Shown: piece by piece, positions 55,980-64,000 of the stretch
Layout of the letters: each line of letters begins with the position of its first letter
How positions within the stretch are numbered: position 1 is the first letter of the stretch
Assembly: GCA_002104905.1 (NCBI GenBank)
Contig: MCFE01000148.1
Location: 1-64,000 of the forward strand
Direction: 5' to 3'
DNA length: 64,000 bases
Origin: Basidiobolus meristosporus CBS 931.73
Taxonomy: Eukaryota; Basidiobolomycota; Basidiobolomycetes; Basidiobolales; Basidiobolaceae
Notes under the pieces: model-generated
Seen by the model: the letters and a program-made list of their open reading frames with translations, nothing else
Database searches by the model: none
What the model was told of the DNA's origin: nothing
Translations under genes and position numbers: made by a program

Positions 55980-58400
55980 ATGGTAGCCTATAGTTAGTTC
56001 TGTATAATGCTACCATACCAATTTACCAAATGGTATTTCCTTTTGCTACCTTCCCTTGGGCAATTCATATATTCCATTGTAGAGTCACCCCTCTTTATTT
56101 GCTTACCCACTACTACCTTGGGTATTCCACATATAGTTTGAATCAAAAAAAACTATGGCCTCCTGCTTACTAACCTCTACTATCATGCACACCTGCCGCA
56201 ATTGACATTCTTCTATCACCTCAGCTTTATGGCTTTTCAGTGTGATACTTGCAAAGTTGCCATATACAGTGCACTGCTGGTAGCATTTACATCTTGTAAA
56301 CATAAGCTTGGTTGCTGCCACTTCTGCCATGAATACCTCCTGAATATCTGCAAAGAGCTTGTTAGTACTTAGCCGATATATTCCTTCTCCCTGCTGGATT
56401 TTAGTCCCCATTATTGGTGTGCTCTGGCTCTTGTTTGTGTGAATTCCATATTGAACAGTGTAGAAGTTAGCTTGTGACCAAGAGAAACCTGGCATACTTT
56501 GGTGGCACTTTCCTAATAGAAACCAGTAGCTTGTTGCACCCAACCTAACTTTGCATTACTTAACTGATTACCCACACATTGGGGCTGCTTAGCTTCTTAA
56601 TTCCAAAGATGTAGGTGTCTCAATGTGCACATCTGTCCTCAGTATTTTCCAACTCTTCCACACTGTCCTCTATGTACCAACTTATCACATCCATCATGGA
56701 CTTGAAGGTAATATTCTTGATGAGATTGGGATATTGTAGAACCTGCAACTTGACTTGTCATCCTATCTCCCCATACACCCACTCCATAGGAAACTCCCAA
56801 AAGGTGCCGCAAGGCCCAATATTCTGCACACACCAAGCAAGATGGAGTGGAAAATGGATACAGTGGTGGCAGAAATCTACACATTCAGCTTTTTGTTGGT
56901 TGTATAGCCGCTCAAATCCCTTTACAAGTTTCTTACACAACCACTGTAGATGTATTAAGCTGGCATTAGTGATCTGCTTCTGGATAAATACTCCTACAAT
57001 GTCCACATATGACTCCCAATGCTTCCAATGTACTCTTGGTAGGAATGGCTTCAGAATGCCACTTGAATAAATACATATCCAGTTCATCCAGTCTTTGCAT
57101 TTGTATTGCTGAATATGTGTATTTAATAATGATTGGAGCCTGTAAGAAGTACTTAGGGTAGTGGATACTCTGTAATATCTTGCCAATTCTTTCAAATTTC
57201 TCTGGTATCTCAAAGGGCTCCTTTAGCTTGAAATGCCCCATGTACAACTTGGTCATCAATATAGGGATATTGGATATATGGAGAATAGTCTAAGTGAAAT
57301 AAACTATATATTGGAATTGTGGATGATGCAGATCTACCAGAAAGAAACTACATCATAACTTTGCCAATTATAGAGCAATTACACTCAAATAAGAAGCAGC
57401 AGCTACCTAATGGAAGGAAGTGTAATGGGATCTGGTTAGTATCCAAATGGTTACTCCAATTAAGTAGATGATACTTGTCCAGACATATTATGTGATGAGA
57501 TCAGTGTTCAGACTCAAAGTAATTTGATCTGAAGTGGGTGATAGACTTGTTCCATCATTCCAGCTGATCATAGTGCCCAATAGTGCCATAGCATGCCAGA
57601 TGGTGCCTGATCATGCCACAGAGTGCCAGATGGTGCCATACAGTGCCAATTTGGGATCAAAATTGACATACATATGACCTTAAAATATCAAATTAATAAC
57701 AAAGTATACAGCACTGTCTGGCACTATGATCAATGGTACAATGGTACAAGTCTAATTAGTAATATAGGCTTTAACTTAGCTATTACAGACAGTATGTAAT
57801 CCCTAGCATTTATTGGTGCATATATATTAGTCCAATAGGTTAGATGGTGAGTTGCAGGTTTAACTTCCACTGCATGATACACAACACCACAGCAAGTTCA
57901 GAAGTATATGAAAATACTATGTGAGTAGGAGTATTAATATAATTAGGAGTCCACCTAATTATTAATATACTATAAACTAGCACTTGGTCAAAGCACGTAT
58001 TCTAGCACATAGCAGCCATTTACTTGTGTCCCAATGGGCAGCACATAAAATTCATCCAGCAGTAGATACAGGTAGCAATCCAGGTTGAAAGGGGACTTAT
58101 GCCTAGATGTCATTGAGACTCCATCAGATTTCTGCACTGATACTCTAAGACTGGTGGCAGAGCCAGGCAGACAAGAATTAGTGGCCAGCAGGATTTGCTA
58201 GTAGAGTACCTTTTTAAGGAGAATCCATCATGAGCTAAGGCAAAGGCATGGTTCTATGTGCATTCAAAGTAGCCCTACTTCTTTGTTGTGTGTATTGTTT
58301 GCTATAAACTATATTGGAAATATTTGGATATGATTGATACTGAATGTAGTATTTTATAGCTTCACAATACTGTTTGGACATTTAGTAAATCCCAAGGCCC
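55980..58400 (-). mobile_element. Tnp2-type (CACTA/EnSpm-like) DNA transposase relic, copy 1
   Basis: Minus-strand frames at 56639-57259 and 56103-56543 read as the C-terminal part of a Tnp2-type transposase. In order they show HFKLKEPFEIPEKFERIG, VHWKHWESYVDIVGVF, CKKLVKGFERLYNQQKAECVD and FPLHLAWCVQNIGPCGTFWEFPMEWVYGEIG. This matches the fungal Tnp2 region in which a helical, histidine-bearing block precedes a WEFP(M/V)E box. Sequence 57.3-58.4 kb is alignable with 62.2-62.7 kb and should hold more N-terminal parts. Stops and frameshifts show it is inactive. Confidence 0.7.
57575..57655. repeat. TGCCA-rich short direct repeats inside the Tnp2 relic
   Basis: Within about 80 bases the phrases agtgcc, atgcca and gtgccagatggtgcc recur six or more times. 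Inverted forms (ggcact) appear at 57718-57725. CACTA-type elements carry short subterminal repeats that bind their transposase, so this may be the remnant of such an array. Confidence 0.45.
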
Positions 58401-60200
58401 CCTTTACCAATCTTAGTAGCAACATACCACCTCTCTAGTCACAATACAGCATCTCCAACCAGTAAACTCATTACTGGGCTCACTTAGCTGCACAGGGTAT
58501 CATTGGCATTTGTTCCTACAAGCATTTGACTTGTTCCATTGTACCATGCCAGGCATGTGGTGCAATCTGTGATTTTTAAGAGCAATTGGGCAGGGTGTTG
58601 TAGCTACTAGTATGCATAATTGCACTTGGACAACTGTACATTATGTGGGACAATCTTGCATACTTTGTCACAATCTGACATGATGAGGCTGGCACAGACA
58701 GTTGCATCCATTGCAAATGTTTGCATCTTGTGCATGATAGGATACCACAATAATAGTAGGTAAATTCCAGTATTTAGATATGTCTCTTTAATATAGGTTG
58801 TAGTGAGTGCGCATTACACTATAAGCTATACTGATACTTACTGTTTTAATTATCATCATACCAATTGGATGGAATGTCAGTGGCTGAGTGGTCTAAAAGT
58901 ATCCTGAAGCAGTAGGCCTCAAATGGGCTCATTGCCATAAACACAAGCTACCAGATTTGCCCTATATACTCCATTATGACTATTGAGCAAGTGAATCCCT
59001 GATTTTGGTCACTGGAAAAGGTGTCAGAGCCAGCACACAACCAATTAGGTAGCTGTAATCATATCAAATTGCTGCACAGGTGCTAAAAATGATATATAAG
59101 TATGCAGGGTGTTTTTTTCTCAAGAGTTCTGTCTCAAGTGTGGGACAACCTTGATGTTGACTGTGTCATAGACTATGTGATCATTTGGTGTGCAATGGTT
59201 TCATTGCAATTGCATAAAAGTTGTATAGTATAGATGGTAAAAAATGCTGCCTAATCACCACAATTGCATCATTTGCTCTTAGTTTTTCTCTTACTTGGAT
59301 TAAAACTGAAGCATTTGATGGTGATTCCCTTTGCATACCTAAAATATCTCTGTGTGACTATCTTATTGGCTATTTTGTACTTGTAGTCAATATTTTTCCT
59401 TGTGGCTGATGAATGCACATCAACTTGGGGTATAGTACCTTGGTCAAGGATGTTGGCATAGATTGGACTAACATGTGCTAGTGTGCTTGCATTAAGGGAC
59501 CTAGAGAGGAATCCATCAGGGCATGCTGGTGCAATCTTGAGGCAGTGGCTTGTGGTCTGTATTTGTCCTCTTGAAGTTTGCTTTTGGATATTTCAGAATA
59601 TTCACTTACACTCTGACTGATATTTGTATGTATATGCTCTTGGAAGCCACTCAGCTCAACCTATATATCATGCAGTGCATTAGTTCTTTGAGGCAAAAAT
59701 CATTAAAATACTCCTTGGTTCCAATGCTGAGGCACAAGCAGATGCATCTGGTCTGTACTGTGCCAGTTACACAGGTAATTGTTGGCACACAGCTTCCTCA
59801 TCAAGTCCCCTCAGTCCTAACTCATTCTTAACTTCAATAGCCCTATGAAATGTAACTTGATCACACTGGTGGATACTATCCAAATCAGCCATCAAGATCC
59901 TGCAATGAGGCCATCATAATACCAGCAGCTTAGAATTGTTGACCCTCTTCACAATATCACTATGGAGCTCTGATGGTGAGTTGCTGATTCTACTGCCAAT
60001 TAGGTAAGTAGGGTTGATGGAGTTTGGTTAATTCTTCAGCAAGATTTTGATGACATTCTGATGGTCTGATTGCAGCCTACACTTACTTGAGTGGGTCCAT
60101 CTTGCAAGTAAATGCATATGCCATTAATAAAAAGAATTGGCAGGGTATTAAAAGCCTTGATGTGGACATCAGTTAGCACATTACCAAAGTATAGCAGCAT
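58400..60200. repeat. CpG-poor repeat-island DNA, unclassified
   Basis: No open frame above 93 codons and no recognisable domain. Composition is that of the surrounding transposon island. It probably contains the eroded ends of the two Tnp2 relics. Confidence 0.45.
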
Positions 60201-62720
60201 ATGGCTAGTACTGTATAATGCTACTGTACCAATTGCCAAATGGTATTTCCTTTTGCTACATCCCCATGCTCTGTTCATATATGCCATTGTAGAATCACCC
60301 CAACCTATTCACCTACCCATAGCTACTATGGGTAGTCCACATACAGTTGAAATCCCAAAAAATATGGCTACTGGCTTACTACCATCTATATGCAAACACA
60401 CCTGCTGCAAAAGCACACTTCTTTCACCTTAACTTTGTGATTATCAGTGTGATACCTGCAAAGTACTGTATACCTTGTATTGCTGGTGACATATTTTATT
60501 CAAAGATATTGTCATGATCACATGACAACCATGAACACCCATGCCAAGTTTCAGCTTCCTAGCTCAATCTCTAAGAGATTCCTTCTGGAACCTTCTACCA
60601 CCTTCCAGAAAGTTCCTGACCATTCCAAACCATTGTTACACAATGGAACATTCCATGGAAGCTTTCCATCGTATTTTCCATAGTCCAGTACCATATATGG
60701 AAATACCAGGTCACATGACTTAGTCACATGATCAGGTGACCCATTCCATTTCCCCATCCTGTCTCAGTGCCGTGTCATCTATGTCATTATCCCCAGCACC
60801 ATTGCTGTGCCTCACCCTACAACCCCATTAGTATTAGCTAATATCTCTTGGCATCAGTATAGCCCAAAAGTATATATAGTCCTATCCCCCCTTAAGTATT
60901 CCTCAGTCTGATAAACACAGGTCTTGAATAAACAGCCTTGCCTTGGAAATCCGCCTTGCCTTGTTGATCCACACCTAAGTCCTTTCCTGGTCCTGCCTTG
61001 CCTAGCTCTACTCTCCTGCCTTGTGTCTATTCATAACAGATATGCTTGGTTGCCATCACTTTTGCCATAATTACCTCTTGCATTTCTGCAAAATGTTCTC
61101 TGATATTTCACCAATTTATTGTTTTTGCCTGCTGGATCTTTGTCACACTTTCTGACATGCTCTAATTCTGGTTTGAGTGAGTTTTGTATTGAATGGTGTA
61201 GAAACCAGCTTGTAAACAGGCAAAATACTGAGTACTTTAGTAAAACTATTCTACTAGTAGCTAGCTTCATGTTACATCCCTCCCATCATTGCATTATCTA
61301 ACTGATTACGCAAGCATCTGGGCTGCTTAGCCTCTTGATGCCATAGGCATAAGGGTCTCCATGTGAACATTTGTTGTCAGTTTCCTCCAAGTCTTCCCAG
61401 CTGTCCTCCATGTGCCAACTCATCACATCCATGATGGACATGAAGGTATTATTCTTGATGAGATTGGGATGTGGTGGTACTTGCTACTTTACTTGTCTTC
61501 CTATCTACCACACCTCTACTGCATTGGAAACTCCCAAAAGGGAAGGCATGGCACAATACTCTCCACATACCAAGCAAGGTTGAGTAGAGAATGGGAGAAG
61601 TAGTGGCAGAGATTGACACAAGCAGCCTTGTGCTTGTAGTATAGCTGCTCAAATCCAACATATCTCCTTGCATAAAAGCTGTAGATGCATCTGGTTGGCA
61701 TTGGTGATCTGCTTCTAAATATACACTCTGTCAATGTCAACATAAGACTCCCAATGCTTCCAATGTACTATTGGTAGTGATGACTTCAGAAGGCCACTTA
61801 AGTATATACACATCCAGCTTGTCCAGACCTTTCATTAGTTTTTTAGCATATGCCTATGAGTGTTGATTGGAGTTTACAAGAAATGCTTTAGGTAGACAAC
61901 ACTCTGTTATTTATTTCCAATTCTTTCAGATTCTGCCAGGGTCTCAAAGGACTTACTCAGCATGAAATGCCCCATCAACAACATGGTTATTAGTAGAGGG
62001 ATATTGCTGAAGAGCAAGTGCATTGCTCCCAGTGGAAAGATTTTGCTCTAACATGCTACTTCTATCTTCAGTATCTCTGGCTTGTGATAATTCCATATTT
62101 GGGCAAACTGCTTATAGCTTGCCAGCTTTGCTACAATTGAATGACAACTTTTATTTGTTTGCTGCATGAGTAGATGATGCTCTCAGTATTCTTCTTTAGA
62201 TAATTACTGTGAGTGTGAGTTATACAATAAATCCCCTGCATTTCACACATTCAACAGCAATTCCCTTTATTGTGTCCCAAGAGGCAGGCATTGAGCTTAT
62301 GGCTGCAGCATCTCCATGTAGATAACAATACGTGCCTTGATAAGATGTCCATTAGCAGCATTCTGCTGGAAAACCCACAATATTTGTCCAGTAATGGATA
62401 CAGGGAGCTGTCCAAGATGGACAGTGATTTAGACCAAGATACAAATGAAACAACCAGCAGATTTTTGCTGTAGTACTGTAAGATTTGTAGCATTAGGGTT
62501 AATAAGAATCAGTTACCAGCAGGAGTTGCTAGCAGATTACCTGTTCAGTGAGAATATATCAAGTGCCAAGGCAAAGGCATGGTCATATACCTCAATGTAG
62601 TCTTAACTCAGAGTTGATTGTGATATTTGCCATAAAGATTTTACTGACAATGCATATGCTTGATTGATACTGAGTGTGATGCTGCATAGCTTCATCATAT
62701 ATTCAATCACCTCCTACATC
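60200..62720 (-). mobile_element. Tnp2-type transposase relic, copy 2, interrupted by a solo LTR
   Basis: The minus-strand frame 61516-61743 (VGFEQLYYKHKAACVNLCHY and then LNLAWYVESIVPCLPFWEFPMQ) lines up with the same part of copy 1. Nucleotide similarity to copy 1 can be followed at 60.2-60.5, 61.04-62.0 and 62.4-62.7 kb. The 529-bp LTR at 60510-61038 interrupts the alignment cleanly. Many stops; inactive. Confidence 0.65.
60510..61038 (+). mobile_element. 529-bp solo LTR with perfect 5-bp target duplication
   Basis: It starts TGTCATGATCACATGACA, ends TATTCATAACA, and is flanked by GATAT on both sides (60505-60509 and 61039-61043). Removing it restores the alignment with Tnp2 copy 1 (aagcttggttgctgcc near 56311). 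Inside are a TATA run tatatatag at 60871 and AATAAA at 60927-60932, giving forward sense, and repeated cacatga/tcacatg palindromes near both ends of the 5' half. It differs from the 348-bp LTR family and so belongs to a second retrotransposon family. Confidence 0.88.
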
Positions 62721-64000
62721 TGTGTGTACTGATTGGCTGTTGCTCTCTTTTACACTCCTTACTTCCTGACTCAACCAATACTCTAACTTTCATGCATAAA
62801 AGCTGATTTATTCTTATTGAAACATCAGTTATGCCTACATTGCCAATTCTATTAACCTATATTAGCCCTTATACACAACTCTAACAATAGGCCCAACCCC
62901 TCATTCAACAAGTAACTCCATTGAGATCCAGTAGTCAATAACTATTTCTGCTGTGGTGCCCTTTTTCTGTAACAATGAAAGGAACCCCACAGCTTTATGC
63001 CACTGCTCATTGACTAGTTTGCTTATGTCCTGGTCTTCAGCCAGTACTGCAAGGTCTAGCACCGCATCTGCCAATCTTTGAAATAAGTCCATGCAATATT
63101 CAAGTATGTTTTCTTAACCACTGCTATTGAAGGAGGGCTGCAACCTCTTAATGTGCCTATTGATGCTACAAAATTACATGGTAAGCATTTTAATAGTCTT
63201 TTGACTTCTTGACTTTGGTGCCTTGTCTGTCAGTGGAGTCTCTAACATATTCCTCTTCTCTGCAAGCTCATCTACCTCACTTGAGTGTAGCTCATATTGC
63301 TGCCTTGCAACCTCCTGAGAAAATAGCTTCTATCTTGTTGGTAATTCTCCTTGGCTATGACAGGACTCCAATTGCTCTGAGTAGACAGTGATAACTTGCA
63401 AGAACTAAAGCTTTTACTCACACATCTGTGTCTCTAGCTTGGGTAGTCCATTTTCTCTTAACCCTTGCCTTTATCACTGCCAAGTCTTTCACTGCTACTT
63501 TGACTGAGTACCACCTGTACTGTACTCTGTTTTCTCCCCAATAAATGCATCATAGATGCATCTGTTTCTGCCTGCTTGTCCCTAGCCACCAATCTTCTGG
63601 CTACCTGACAGTTCCTTGCTGCTGTTTTGGGGCTTTCAGCCTTGCTTGGGACAAGCTCTTGAAGAACCCACTGGTGTGTAGCTGGGAGACCCTTGTACTT
63701 CTGCCCTTCATTGATTCAGAGTTCATCTTCTAAGGCATTAGCAAGCTTTGGGTAGATCCTACCTGGTATATATATTTGTGTCTGATAAGGATCTGCTTAT
63801 TCATTTGCTGACTAATGCTACTGATTTGATAGATACTGCTGATATACTGATAAGATAAACATATAACTAATTGATATGACTAAAAGCTGATCTAACTTAA
63901 ACATTCTAGCAGCAGATTGTTATATTCTCCCCTACTAGAGTTGAGAGGGTTCTCATGAATTGCTTTTCTTGTGATACCAATATCTTAATGGTTCAGTATT
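62720..64000. repeat. CpG-poor island DNA to the window edge, unclassified
   Basis: Frames 62901-63092 minus and 63209-63391 plus are open but unidentified. The CpG scarcity and position beside Tnp2 copy 2 suggest further transposon sequence continuing beyond the window. Confidence 0.4.

Noticed and set aside
1-64000. CRISPR arrays, operons, prophage or rRNA genes
   Set aside because: No regularly spaced direct repeats, no prokaryotic gene packing and no rRNA-like sequence were seen; spliced genes show a eukaryotic genome.

Overview
The window is eukaryotic and almost certainly fungal. Protein genes carry short (51-83 nt, one of 179 nt) GT-AG introns, and the gene set is fungal: an STE12-type regulator, a GT34 Golgi glycosyltransferase, UBA4, and an UNC93-like carrier. 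STE12 with a C2H2 finger together with a MAPKBP1/WDR62-type WD40 scaffold hints at an early-diverging (zygomycete-grade) fungus rather than an ascomycete yeast, but the species cannot be fixed from this window.

Layout. 1-1388 is the end of a CpG-free repeat island. 2964-7250 is an intact six-exon ABCB-type multidrug/peptide exporter. 7.3-8.6 kb holds LTR debris. 10.3-11.15 kb is a TLC-domain membrane protein. 11.2-14.6 kb shows no recognisable gene. 14.6-22.1 kb is a nested repeat island: a broken Ty1/copia body (minus strand) with several LTR insertions, three with readable or near-readable target-site duplications. 24.2-25.8 kb is a two-domain glycosyltransferase (GT31-like plus GT34). 28.7-29.1 kb is another LTR fragment. 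29.7-32.4 kb is a convergent pair, a GPATCH11-like G-patch protein and an STE12-like factor. 33.65-38.5 kb is a 15-exon MAPKBP1/WDR62-like gene. 40.2-42.1 kb has a small LDAF1/promethin-like membrane hairpin protein and an orphan possibly secreted protein. 45.3-49.6 kb is a convergent pair, an UNC93-like carrier and an 11-exon UBA4. 51.2-64.0 kb is a second repeat island with a second broken copia body, two diverged Tnp2 (CACTA-like) transposase relics on the minus strand, and a clean 529-bp solo LTR.

The repeat islands are nearly devoid of CpG while the genes are not, so island borders can be read from base composition alone. This suggests long-term deamination of methylated CpG or a RIP-like process restricted to repeats.

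Functionally the genes are mixed housekeeping and signalling: transport (ABC, UNC93-like), Golgi glycosylation, lipid or membrane biology (TLC, LDAF1-like), RNA (GPATCH11), tRNA thiolation/urmylation (UBA4), and MAP-kinase-linked functions (STE12 and a MAPKBP1-type scaffold lying next to each other). No rRNA, tRNA, CRISPR or bacterial-type operon was seen.
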